64,000 bases of DNA, from contig OX345636.1 in assembly GCA_947044365.1 (NCBI GenBank), positions 6,964,001 through 7,028,000 on the forward strand. The letters run 5' to 3'. Below the pieces are notes generated by a model, which saw only the letters and a program-made list of their open reading frames with translations, did not search any database and was not told the DNA's origin. Origin of the DNA: Petrosia ficiformis (taxonomy: Eukaryota; Porifera; Demospongiae; Haplosclerida; Petrosiidae). The position numbers and the translations under genes were made by a program. Below are positions 21,469 through 31,264 of this stretch, piece by piece. How positions within the stretch are numbered: the first letter of the stretch is position 1; each line of letters opens with the position of its first letter.

Positions 21469-21620
21469 TTACGCACGTGTCTCACGTGTTGTTCTAATTA
21501 TTCGTTAAAGAAAAAAATTCACGTTAAATATTTTTCGTACAGAGCATTATGTACGAAAATTTCTCATACGAAAAAAGTTATTACGAATTATTTTAGAATC
21601 TAAAATTTCCCAAATTACGG

Positions 21621-21675
21621 TATATCATGTTGCACTATACTGTACTATATCATGTTGCACTATACTGTACTATAC
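21621..21675. repeat. 25-bp minisatellite, right part
   Basis: Continuation of the array at 19120-19211 after the transposon. Confidence 0.9.
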
Positions 21676-21694
21676 TTATTATAGTGTCCTCTTT

Positions 21695-22150
21695 TTACAT
21701 GTACATGTTCATATCATATACATGTAGTCTAATACACCGCTCATTTTACATTTATATGTACACATCATATACATTGTAATACACACCTCATTGTACATTT
21801 ACATGTACATACATCAAACATCTGTATAGTATATGTAAATATAAAATGAGGGGTGTATTAGACTATATGATATGTACATGTAAATGTAAAATGAGGGGTG
21901 TATTAGACTACAATGATGATATGTACATGTAAATGTAAAATGAAGGGTGTATTAGACTATATGATAGGTACATGTAAATGTAAAATGAGGGGTGTATTAG
22001 ACTATTGATATGTACATGTAAATGTAAAATGAGGGGTGTATTACACTATATGATATATGTACCTGTAAATGTAAATGAAGGGTGTAGTACACTATATGAT
22101 AGGTACCTGTAAATGTAAATGAAGCGTGTATTACACTATATGATGTGTAC
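21695..22150. repeat. Tandem array of about 55-65-bp units
   Basis: Units contain AAATGAGGGGTGTATTAGAC, then TATATGATATGTACATGTAAATGT. About seven units run on the plus strand from 21840; the part before 21835 carries the same words in inverted orientation (GTCTAATACACC, CTCATTTTACATTTA). The array is therefore a fold-back minisatellite. Confidence 0.8.
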
Positions 22151-22974
22151 TAGTGCTGACCAAGGGTACTTGAATACCTAAATACCCAACTTTAAATTCA
22201 TTACCCAGATCCAAAATCATTACCCAAGGGTATTATGGGAACTGTACAGTAACTTATAAAGCAGATAATGAGTAAATACTGAATAATCAAAATGTGAGTA
22301 AATGATAAGTACTTAATTAACCAGACTAGTCTTCTTTCTTCATGTGTGTGTGTGCATGAGTGTGTGTATGTGTGTCTGTGTGTTTGTATATTTCTGTGTT
22401 TGCAAAATGAAACTGAAATTTATTGTATCTACTGGCCAACTTCAGATTATATAAGGATCAAAAATAACAGGAGGTTTTATTGACATTTATTGACATACAT
22501 GTACATGTACACTGTACATTGTTCTTAGTTTACATGTACATGTGTCGTCCATACAGTCATAAATATTGTATCCTTCAATCACTACATGTTTATCATGTAC
22601 ATGTACATGTCCATTTCTCTGCTATTCTTCCTTTCTCTCAGATTGTAATACTCACTCATGATTTAAAAGCTAATTTAAGGGATACATGTACCTTAGAGAA
22701 CCTCATAAAGTAAGTTTTTTACATAATTATACATGAACTCATATACATGCGCATCAGTGTCCTGCCCAGGATATTTAGAGTGATGGTTGGATTGTAACTT
22801 GCATTTAGTGCTGTTTACACAGTATATACTAGTGAATACTATCTGAATAGTCTACATTGTACATGTATATGGGTATTTATCTGAGAGGTGGTTAATTCAT
22901 CTGAGTGGTGGTTAATTTATACAGAGTGGTAGATGTTCCTGACCAGTGTTGACTAATGCGAGCAGAGCACTGGT
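22151..22974. other. Geneless stretch with GT-rich run and R2 relic
   Basis: 22152-22245 has TAGTGCTGACCAAGGGTAC and CCCAAGGGTATTATGGG, resembling a hAT-type terminal fragment. 22335-22385 is an imperfect (TG)n run. 22430-22480 resembles repeat family R2. No credible gene is seen. Confidence 0.45.
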
Positions 22975-23300
22975 ACATGTATATACATTCATAATTTTAT
23001 ATACATGTATACAATACTTGTATATGTACATGTATATAATACATGTACATAATACTTGTATATGTATATAATACATGTACATGATACTTGTATTTGTATA
23101 TAATACATGTACATGATACTTGTATGTGTATATAATACATGTACATGATACTTGTATATGTATATAATACATGTACATAATACTTGTATATGTATATAAT
23201 ACATGTATATAATACATGTATATAATACATGGATGTGTATATAATACATGTACATGATCTTGTATGTATATAATACATGTACATGTACATTTACATGTAT
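22975..23300. repeat. Minisatellite of about 37-38-bp TACATGTA-type units
   Basis: The unit contains TATATAATACATGTACATGA and TACTTGTATATG, repeated about eight times. The three overlapping minus-strand ORFs here are Y/H/I/V/C repeats generated by the array. Confidence 0.85.
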
Positions 23301-24127
23301 ATGATAATGTCTAGTAAATGGCCATTTTCTAGTCATTCTTCTAGTCAAATGCAATTTTGTTCAACTTTATTTTTACTGACAAAAGTCACAACTTGCTGGT
23401 TCAATATTGTTTTGTGTACATGTTTCAGCTTGACACTTTCAAAAACTATTTCAAGTACTACTTTCTGTACAAAATATACATGTACATGTGTATTTACGTC
23501 TTCTAGACATTAGAGATAGTTGACCTCTGTGTAAGTTTGTATTGAGACAGGAGAGCAAAAGGTGATTGCATTAGAAAGGAAGGAGGTATGTTGTACATGT
23601 ACATGTATGTGTGTATGATAGTCAAATTTTAATTAATAAATGACCACACCCATATGTGATAGACTATTTATGCATTATTTGTTAAGCTTCTCTTTAAATT
23701 TAAATGATGGTTATTCTGTATAGTTAGTAGTAAAATGTACCATTGTGGTAGGTATAATCATTAGACTAAGATAACGAATATAACCTCATTATTCCAGGAA
23801 CATGATGACAATATTAACTACTCATTTAGATTGTAAGTACATATACAAAATATATGTATTCTCATTTGAGTAGGTGTGGCAATTAAGATTAAATTTACAT
23901 GTACATGTAGATCAGTGTTTTCCCTAGAAGATGTACATGCAAATTCATGTGCCTATATAGCATGCTAGCAATAGGCATAGACAAACACACACAACAAACA
24001 AACAAGCAGACACAATGGCTTCATTAAGCACAACCACAAAGGCTTAGAAAATATTATATAGACAATCAGCAACAATCAGCAGCCACCATAACTTTATTTG
24101 TTTTGTAATCGGCAGGAAGACATTTAA
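23301..24127. other. Geneless stretch with reversed R3 copy
   Basis: 23915-24060 is the reverse complement of part of family R3 (12290-12570), with AGCATGCTAGCAATAGGC and CACAATGGCTTCATTAAGC. The rest is AT-rich with no recognised feature. Confidence 0.5.
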
Positions 24128-25018
24128 CCCTTAGAGGACTGATGTCACATATATGTGACATTTGACCCCTACATGGTTTGGAGTGTGTTGCTAGTATTAC
24201 AAAGCACTTGAAATGTTTGTAATTGTTGTCAGGCATAAGCCCATGAAAATGACTAAAAGAGTTGATGGTTTTTTGGCTGCCCTTTGGCCAAAATATCGAG
24301 TACGGGGAGAATTGTAGAGGGGGTACCCCCTCCCATCCACGCAATTTTGGGTTTCAGTGACCCCACCCACGCAATCTGGCGGGTAGGTAAAACAATTTAC
24401 TTGCTGTAAAACCCGAAATTGTGGGTTTAGCTGGTGCCAACATACAAATGGGTCGTTTTGTTTGCCCCAGTTGCAGTCAAAAAAGGGAGAACACTGCATT
24501 TGAATTAGTCCTATGAAGCACTTGGGGACTTTCGAGCAGGGTTCTCGCCAGAAATTTATGTAATTTTTTTAGCTTATAATTAATCATTCATGGACATGCC
24601 CACTAAGTTTGACCACGTGAGTTTCATTTACGTGTCAAGATGCCTCCTATAAAGAAAACGAGGATAGATGTCAGTCAGAAGACTCTAGGCTATGATAGCT
24701 ATCAACTACAGCTTCAAACAGCTAGCGGTAAACAAACTATTGTATATTAATATAAAATTCAAGAAGGGTACAATGGGGATTTTGAGCCTTCAAGAAGGGT
24801 ACTTTTCATGTTAAGAAGGGTTCTGTACCCTTCAAAAAAAGCCTAACGAGAACCCTGCTTTCGAGTTCCGTTTAGCAAGTTAGTAGAAGTAGTACTCCAT
24901 GTCAGAAAAGGAGCCAAGTAGGGGGTAGAGAAAGTGAACGATGGCCAAAATATATGCAGCAGAGACGACGGTGTTGGAAATGGAAACATTTTGAGAAACA
25001 GGCTCAGTCCTCTAAGGG
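24128..25018. mobile_element. piggyBac-type MITE, interrupted by a hAT-type MITE
   Basis: Perfect 15-bp inverted repeats CCCTTAGAGGACTGA lie at both ends, and TTAA flanks both sides (24124-24127 and 25019-25022). TTAA duplication and CCC ends are the piggyBac signature. A small palindrome (GTCACATATATGTGAC) sits inside the left end. A second, uninterrupted copy lies reversed at 61199-61796. There is no transposase, so it is non-autonomous. Confidence 0.88.
24537..24857. mobile_element. hAT-type MITE nested in the piggyBac-type MITE
   Basis: 11-bp inverted repeats CAGGGTTCTCG/CGAGAACCCTG are flanked by an exact 8-bp duplication CTTTCGAG (24529-24536 and 24858-24865), the hAT hallmark. Removing 321 bp plus one duplication rejoins the piggyBac interior as seen in the 61.2-kb copy. 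An ATG at 24640 opens MPPIKKTRIDVSQKTLGYDS up to a possible donor (AGCG/GTAAAC). This could be the first exon of the parent transposase. Confidence 0.88.
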
Positions 25019-25239
25019 TTAAATACTTATATGTAGATATATTGAACCTAAATCCCACAATACAAGTAAACTGTGTAGTTACAAATTGAGTCAATGATGT
25101 GTTACATGTACATGTACATGTATATGAAACAATATTTGTATTATTTATATAATACATTTCTATACACATTACATTTCAGTATGACTGGCATGATTTTGTG
25201 GTATGTGACACCATTAACTTGAGAGAAGATGAAGCTGAT

Positions 25240-25308
25240 AAGGAACTTGTACATGTAGATTACTTCAAAATAGTTGTATACTATCAGACTCTGTGTTAAT
25301 ATTACATG
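25240..25308. repeat. Left part of a 67-bp-type minisatellite around the decayed Tc1 element
   Basis: AATAGTTGTATACTATCAGA then CTCTGTGTTAATA occurs here and again twice at 27127-27215 with ATACATGTATATACATGTAC between. The element at 25311-27071 interrupts the array. Confidence 0.75.
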
Positions 25309-25569
25309 TACAGTATGTCTCAATAAAAAGTTAACGTTGCGTTGTACAAAACGAAGCGTACAACGATGTGAAGTACGGTGTTTTTCAGGCTAAAACGCGT
25401 ACTGCAGGGTTTCCAATTACTCGTTTTGTAAAACGATGGATCGTTTATACGGTAGGATGTCACGTGCACGTTGCACGTGCAACCAATCGTAGTATTGTCG
25501 TTGTAAGGTTGGTTTGGTCGTTTTTTTTTTCTCCCGTTGGAACGTCGTTTTTATTTGTTGTGGAGTACA

Positions 25570-25996
25570 ATGTCTTTGAGAACAGCACTTAAAGTGTCAG
25601 GTAAGATGTTAAAATGTTGCTATTGTGATTTTAATCAATCATTCTTTAATAGCTGTATCATGTTTTTAATATATATATTGGCCAGATGAAGATGCCCTAT
25701 CTAGCAATGTTGTTTCTCCTAAAGAAAGTTTGGTGAAAGGACAGTGGCCAGATGAAGATGCCCTATCTAGCAATGTTGTTTCTCCTAAAGAAAGTTTGGT
25801 GAAAGGACAGTGGTGTAAGATAAAGGAAAGAAGGAAGATGTATGATGGGAAGATTGTGGTCTGTAGTCAAAGAGAAAATAATCTACTGAGCAGACTTGTT
25901 GTATCCACTGACTTAGAAAGTTACCTGAGTTGTATCATTGGAATTACAAAGTTATCATTGGAATTAGAAAATCACTTAAAAAATCACTTAATTTGA
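25570..25996 (+). pseudogene. Accessory gene relic of the decayed Tc1 element
   Basis: Exon 1 (25570-25600) starts at ATG, reads MSLRTALKVS and ends at CAG/GTAAGA, phase 1. Exon 2 begins after TTGGCCAG (25686). It holds a 22-residue unit (WPDEDALSSNVVSPKESLVK then GQ) that is tandemly duplicated at DNA level, 66 bp at 25681 and 25747. Then comes WCKIKERRKMYDGKIVVCSQ, and the frame ends at 25996. The start exon mirrors MTLRQICSRTSE of the BEN gene at 27698, and the W-x-D-R-K-x-Y-x-x-x-I part mirrors VVWSDRKFYEAEILALG there. The coiled-coil and BEN parts are missing. It is probably a truncated homologue. Confidence 0.5.
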
Positions 25997-26666
25997 AAAT
26001 CATTAAATTAAAGTTGTTGGTAATAAAATGTTAAATGTGATGGAAGTTTGGTAATCATGTTCAATACTAAATGTTTGGTAATCATGGTAAATGTTTGATA
26101 ACCATGGAAATAAAATTTCAATAATAACTAATTGAAATAACATTATAAATGTTTGGTAACCATGGATATATAATCACTAACAGTAGCAAGAAACTACATA
26201 CAACTGAAAGTATTGTATTCATTTGAACTACAGATGTCTCGAGTAAGTCCTGCATAAAAAAATGTGCAAGATAATATTAATAATTAGTGAAATCTTTTGT
26301 GTATTTGGTAGCTTTTAAAAAAAGTGACTTAGCTTTGATAAAAGCTCTTTGTGAAGTAAGGAGGACCAACATTATGTTATAATAATTATTGCATTTTTAT
26401 ATAACAAATGTTTTATTACGGCCCACATGTCAAGACAGTAGTGCTGTCATCTCATGCACAATGTAGACAGAGTGGTCTATATTTTAAAAAATATAGACCT
26501 CTATATACAATTATGAGCTTTTTGGTCAACTTCATTATGGGCTATATATGTTATATAATATATAGACTCACCACATCAAAGGGATGATGTCACCATCATA
26601 CTAATACATATAATTATTATATATATATAATTATAACAAATATATATATAAATTTAAACAATATAC

Positions 26667-26874
26667 CTTGGTTTAGGACGAGGAGTCTCTAATATTTTCC
26701 TGCAATAAAATCGTCGATGGGCTTCTAGTTGAACTGTACACTCATCGGTAAATACAACGTTGTAAAATTCGTCATCCTTGTACTGCACAGCCCATTCGTA
26801 TCTCTTCAGCTTGTTTACATCACGAATAAGCTGGCAGTAAGCGCTTTCTCTGAAAGTCCAGCCAAGAGAACTTC
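26667..26874 (-). pseudogene. Tc1-like transposase fragment
   Basis: The region reads SLGWTFRESAYCQLIRDVNK, then VVFTDECTVQLEAHRRFYCR, then PRPKPR. FTDE contains the first catalytic Asp of the Tc1 DDE domain. It ends at a possible donor (CCAAG/GTATAT). The DNA-binding N-terminus and the second half with the remaining catalytic residues are absent. Confidence 0.7.
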
Positions 26875-27071
26875 TACATCGAATCGACAAGTAATAACCT
26901 GAATGAAGCTGTCTCACGTGACCAAAACAATTGTAGCTACGGACGCACGTAGCAACGGCGTAGTAACGGAAAAACAACGATGGTGCATTACGGTAACACA
27001 ACGATTGACTGCGTATCGTAGAACGATCCGTTTTGTACAACGGAACGTTAACTTTTTATTGAGACGTACTG

Positions 27072-27290
27072 TATATACATGTACAGTATCTGTATTAGCT
27101 AAATACATGTATGTGTACATGTAGGTTAAATAGTTGTATACTATCAGACTCTGTGTTAATAATACATGTATATACATGTACATGTAGGTTAAATAGTTGT
27201 ATACTATCAGACTCTGTAATAATAATACATGTATATACATGTACATGTACAGTATTTGTATTAGCTAAATACATGTATGTGTACATGTAG
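27072..27290. repeat. Right part of the 67-bp-type minisatellite
   Basis: Two full units with GGTTAAATAGTTGTATACTA and a repeated ATTAGCTAAATACATGTATG at 27095 and 27261. It continues the array at 25240-25308. Confidence 0.75.
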
Positions 27291-27385
27291 AGGTATGTGA
27301 GATTGACAATTTGATATCGTTATGATATACATGTATTATTTAAATGATCACCATACAGTACTTGTCAGTTGCAACTTAATCCACA

Positions 27386-27530
27386 CTCGCGAGACCCACG
27401 CGAGTTCCTTTTTTGCACTCGCGAGTTCCTTTTTTGCACTCGCGAGTAACCTTACTCGTACTCGCGAGCACCGTTAACGCGTTTTACTCGCACTCGCGAG
27501 CGCTCTTAATCCTCACGCGAGTGGTTGAGC
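27386..27530. promoter_or_regulatory. Left subterminal array of CTCGCGAG palindromes
   Basis: CTCGCGAG occurs at 27386, 27418, 27439, 27461 and 27493. Half-sites ACGCGAG lie near 27398 and 27524. TTCCTTTTTTGCA is repeated between sites. The array lies between the inverted repeat and the BEN gene. TCTCGCGAGA is the known target of the vertebrate BEN protein BANP, so this is a plausible binding array and promoter for the element's own BEN protein. Confidence 0.65.
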
Positions 27531-27697
27531 TTGAAATTATGTGGGCGTTGACGTTCGTGATGTAATTGGGTGGGGTTACGGTAACTCACGTGTGATTTCT
27601 CTGAACGTCCTCGAAGAATTGTCAGCTCTTTCTCCGTTGTTATTTTGCCCTGCAACTGAAATCATCTCTTATTTTATGCTCTGGATTGACTGCAGAT

Positions 27698-29373
27698 ATG
27701 ACTTTAAGACAAATATGTTCCAGAACCAGTGAAGGTGAGCCTTGATTAATAAATAATCATAATAAATATTTACATGTGTAAATTAATACGTTATAGAGGG
27801 TACAAAATATGCTGTTGTACGCTTCATGGAGGATAGTTCTATTTGTATCCTACCTCTAAAGGCCATAAAGCTCGGAGAGTCAACTGAACCAGAGTTGTCA
27901 GCCATTTATCCCGTTGTTTGGAGTGACAGAAAATTTTATGAAGCAGAGATACTTGCTTTAGGTATGTTGTTATGTACATTATTGTTTAGTTGAGTAGGAC
28001 AAGTAATGGTTTAGTAATGCCATATATGTGTGAAAAATTGTTTCTATTTATTTCACTGTAGGGAATAAGCAAGAAATGATGGAAGAGGAAAATCTGCTCC
28101 TTGAAACGAGGGAAGTGAATAATAAAGAGCAGGAAAAGGATAGTAAACAACAACCAAAAAAATCTGCCAAGAAAAAACAACAAAAAAAGATTAGCAAATG
28201 AAAAAAAAACAGGAAAAGAAAGCAAAAAATCAGTAAGCATTTAATTAATCTCCATGAATTTAATATTATCAGTATGTATATCTCTTTAATGCAGAAGAAA
28301 TCAAAGGAAACAGAGGAAGAGTTTATGTATGATGTTGGTTCACCATCTAGCCCAGTTATTCAACCACAGCCCAAGATAATTAATGTGTGTTTCCTTTTCT
28401 TTCTTTTAATGGAAAGTACATGTAGTTATTTTCATTTCCCTTTTAGTGTGAGATTGATGAGCGAGTATCGACCCTTGAAAAGGATGTAAAGGAGATGAAG
28501 GAGAACTATAAACAACTACAAGAGCAGTACTCATCAATACAGGAGATAAATAAGCAGTTGAAAGAACAGTACTCGGCACTACTTGTTAAAGTTGATGAAT
28601 TGATGAGTGAACAAATGTGTACCTCTCCTGTATTATTTTCACCACCAACACTTCCCCCACCAATTTGCACACCTACTAGAACCAATTCATTTCTGCCTTC
28701 TCCACCTATTCCAAATACTAATCATCCAACACTTCTTTCACTTGATGAGACCAATCTCTATGAACTATCCAATCCTCCAGTCCATCCATTTCAGCCCTCA
28801 AATTCTGTACCTATTCCTAATACTCGACATCCTCATCAACTTGATGAGACCAATCTCTATGAACTATCCAATCCTCCAGTCCATCCATTTCAGCCCTCTG
28901 ATTCAGTAACTATTCCAAATACTCAACATCCTCACCAACTTGATGAGACCAATCTATATGAACTATCTAATACTCCACTAACTCCAGTCGTCCATTCATT
29001 TCAGCCCTTTAACCCTTCACCTACTACAGAAACTCAACATCCTTATGCATCAACACTTTCAAATATAGACTATTCTCCATCATTCTTAGTGAAAACACGT
29101 GCCATGAGCTGTTCTCGAGGTAACTTTGCAGCCAATTTGAATCGAGAATGGTTTACTGTGTCAGAAAGAAAAACTTGTAATATCAGGGGGAGAAATGGAA
29201 AGAAACAGCTATCACCACAACGTGTTAAAAGGATATATGATGCAGTATTCCAGATGTATCCTTGCTTTCAGAAGACATCTGAAAAGGAAGCTTGGGCTGA
29301 GTGCGTAAGGGCAATTGATGAGTCAAATAGACGATTAAACCGCAAAGGGAAAGAAAACTATATAGTAAGATAA
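27698..29373 (+). CDS. BEN-domain accessory protein of the Tc1 element, one frame break
   Basis: Exons are 27698-27734, 27797-27961, 28062-28232, 28295-28384 and 28447-29373, with consistent phases except inside exon 3. Exon 1 gives MTLRQICSRTSE. Exon 2 has KYAVVRFMEDSSICILPLKA and VVWSDRKFYEAEILALG, a small folded module. Exon 3 is a Lys-rich stretch that hits TGA at 28198; a one-base slip in one of its A runs would restore the frame needed by exon 4. Exon 5 holds a coiled coil (ERVSTLEKDVKEMKENYKQL onward), three Pro/His-rich repeats of about 33 residues starting LDETNLYELSN, and a C-terminal BEN domain (SRGNFAANLNREWFTVSERK, then GKKQLSPQRVKRIYDAVFQM). BEN domains bind DNA. The role in transposition is inferred. 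Confidence 0.75.
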
Positions 29374-29544
29374 TTTTAAATAATGTATAATTATTCAAAT
29401 ATTTTAAAAAATCCTATAATGTATATTCAATTTAAAAAACATATCTAATTTTTAATTAATGTATAACATATATCTAATATATTCAAATATTTTATATTGT
29501 ATATCTAATTTTAAATAATGTAAATAATATTATATTTTAAATTG

Positions 29545-30558
29545 TCAGTAACCACTTGGGCCCCCATTTTCTTCTATCACTTTTGGAATCACTTTGTAGA
29601 TATGGCCAATGTATTTCCTGCAAACTTCGGGAGTTAATGTTTTCCAAAAAGATTTGATACCTTCAATTAGAGTTTCCAAGTTTGTTGGTTTGTGCTTATC
29701 ACGAAGATATCTTTTCATAGACCCCCACACATTCTCTATTGGGTTTAAGTCCGGGGATTCAGGTGGAGTTTTCCACCACATTACTCCATTGTCTTGTAAA
29801 TATGCAGTTGCCAATTTGCTGGAATGTTTAGGATCGTTGTCCTGCATTAGGCGGTGATGTGCCAGAAACACTTTCTGCACAAATGGTATAAGACCAGTTT
29901 CAAATATTTTTGTGAGTTTTGTGGCAACTAGAATACCAGTGAAAATAATAATTGGAGTAGCACCATATGAAGAAATACCCCCCCAAACATGTACCTTTAA
30001 AGGATGTTTTGGGCGGGGTTTCATCGTTTTGGGCTGTCCTTTTCTCCTGTAGCATTTCAAGCTGTGTTGTGTAATCTCCACTGAGCTTTCATCTGTCCAG
30101 ATGACATCGGAAAAAGTTTCTTTTGCGTCCCTCATTTCTTTACACCACTTGAGACGTTTTTCTTTATTAGCTTCCCTGATTAATTGACAATAGTGAGGGG
30201 TTGTGGAGACCCAACCAAGATCCTTACGAGCTCGTCTTACAGTAGACAAAGACAATTGTAAAGAAGGAAAATTCTCTTTGAGTTTCACCCAGAGATTGTG
30301 CGTTGTTAATTCATCATTTTTACTCATTACATCATCAATAAACTCATAATGTTGCCTTGTCAAAATCGTAGGTTTTGGTGTTCGATGTTTATCCTTAATT
30401 AAACCAGTGTTTTTGAACTTTTTTACCAAGAGAGATAAAGAGGTCTTAGATATTTGGACTCCTTCATCTTTGAGGCGTTGATGTACTTCTTTAATTGTTA
30501 CACCACATTGCCACCAAGTAACAACTCGTTGCCTTGTTTCAATTGATAAACGTGGCAT
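29545..30558 (-). CDS. Tc1/mariner transposase, DD34E, intact
   Basis: The protein has 337 residues and starts at MPRLSIETRQRVVTWW. Two helix-turn-helix units form the N-terminus (about 6-60 and 65-115). The catalytic domain has IWTDES (Asp 156), MQDNDPKHSS (Asp 240) and SPDLNPIENVW (Glu 275), exactly 34 residues apart. KVHVWGGISSYG is typical of the family. The length is normal and there are no breaks. It excises the element and inserts it at TA. The ATG lies about 660 bp inside the right end. Confidence 0.95.
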   Translation of the reverse strand: MPRLSIETRQRVVTWWQCGVTIKEVHQRLKDEGVQISKTSLSLLVKKFKNTGLIKDKHRTPKPTILTRQHYEFIDDVMSKNDELTTHNLWVKLKENFPSLQLSLSTVRRARKDLGWVSTTPHYCQLIREANKEKRLKWCKEMRDAKETFSDVIWTDESSVEITQHSLKCYRRKGQPKTMKPRPKHPLKVHVWGGISSYGATPIIIFTGILVATKLTKIFETGLIPFVQKVFLAHHRLMQDNDPKHSSKLATAYLQDNGVMWWKTPPESPDLNPIENVWGSMKRYLRDKHKPTNLETLIEGIKSFWKTLTPEVCRKYIGHIYKVIPKVIEENGGPSGY

Positions 30559-31020
30559 TATTCACTTCTATGTACCTTAGTGAAATTATATAATGTAATC
30601 ATTTATATTATATTATACATGTATCATATGTAAATTAATATATATATATATATATATATGTTTTTGATAAGCTCATATGGCACACCATTGGGCCAAAGAG
30701 CTTCTTATTTGGCACTGTGAGTAGGTACAGAGATTATGCCTATAGTCCAACTATTTCAATAATTATAAGGCTACAATGTAGTTCAGTTTTAGAAATTAGG
30801 GGAGTTTACTATATACTTATATATAATTATATATATATATATATATATAATTATATAATTATAGGCCCTACAATATATTAATTAACATACAAATGTATAT
30901 AAGTGAATTACCTGAAGTTTCAAAGCTGGAACACAAGAGAAACACAATTTCAGAAAGAGAGAACAAAGGAATTACCAGGAGAACTCGATTTCACACTAAA
31001 AAATTCCACACCTACAACAG

Positions 31021-31200
31021 CCCACGTGCGAGCGCATGCTCAAATACACGCGAGTAACGCTAATCACTCGCGAGTGCGCGCGCACGCATGCACTCGCGCG
31101 CGTGTAATACAAGTACTAGTATGCGTGTATAATACGAGTACGCGCGTGTGCAATACGAGTACGCGCGTGTACAATACGAGTACCACGCGAGTGTGGATTA
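31021..31200. promoter_or_regulatory. Right subterminal CpG-rich repeat region
   Basis: One full CTCGCGAG (31067-31074), further ACGCGAG and CTCGCGCG half-sites, and a repeated AATACGAGTACGCGCGTGT unit at 31126-31175 are present. They mirror the left array and could be binding sites needed for pairing the two ends. Confidence 0.55.
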
Positions 31201-31264
31201 AGTTGCAACTGACAAGTACTGTAATAACTAGATATTATCCAATCATGTGTTCCACACCAAAAAT

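Larger units (their letters stand above)
19212..21620. mobile_element. Pogo-like DNA transposon with transposase and HIRAN gene
   Basis: Imperfect terminal inverted repeats of about 21 bp (CCGTAATTCGGTAAAATTT left; CCGTAATTTGGGAAATTTT read from the right end) are flanked by TA on both sides. Removing the element and one TA restores the 25-bp satellite exactly (GTACTATATCATG), which proves the borders. Inside are a plus-strand transposase and a convergent minus-strand HIRAN protein. Both ends carry several copies of TACGAAA or its complement within about 120 bp, likely transposase-binding sites. TA duplications and a CENP-B/pogo transposase place it in the Tc1/mariner superfamily. Both genes are open, so the element may be active. 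Confidence 0.93.
25311..27071. mobile_element. Decayed Tc1-like element with BEN-like gene relic
   Basis: About 43-bp inverted repeats with two mismatches (CAGTATGTCTCAATAAAAAG left; CAGTACGTCTCAATAAAAAG from the right) are flanked by TA. Removing the element restores ACATGTATATACATG of the surrounding minisatellite. A transposase fragment lies on the minus strand and a BEN-element-like gene on the plus strand, the same arrangement as in the intact element at 27356. The termini repeat CGTTTTGTA and ACAACG-type words. Confidence 0.88.
27356..31221. mobile_element. Tc1/mariner transposon carrying a BEN-domain gene
   Basis: Perfect 36-bp inverted repeats (first 20 bases CAGTACTTGTCAGTTGCAAC) at both ends are flanked by TA. 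Inside, a five-exon plus-strand gene encodes a coiled-coil BEN-domain protein, and a convergent minus-strand gene encodes an intact DD34E transposase. The stop codons are about 170 bp apart. Both ends are unusually CpG-rich for this region and full of CTCGCGAG or half-sites. Length is 3866 bp against about 1.3-2.5 kb for common Tc1 elements; the extra gene and its long 5' region explain the difference. Confidence 0.93.

Noticed and set aside
21695..22150. CRISPR-like array
   Set aside because: The spacers are themselves repeats, the units are AT-rich and partly inverted, and the DNA is eukaryotic; this is a minisatellite.
22912..23354. Three overlapping minus-strand ORFs of about 100-120 residues
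   Set aside because: They translate a TACATGTA-type minisatellite; overlapping frames with the same amino acids show they are artefacts.
25368..25592. Plus-strand ORF in the left end of the decayed Tc1 element
   Set aside because: It covers the inverted repeat and subterminal motifs and overlaps the accessory-gene start in another frame.
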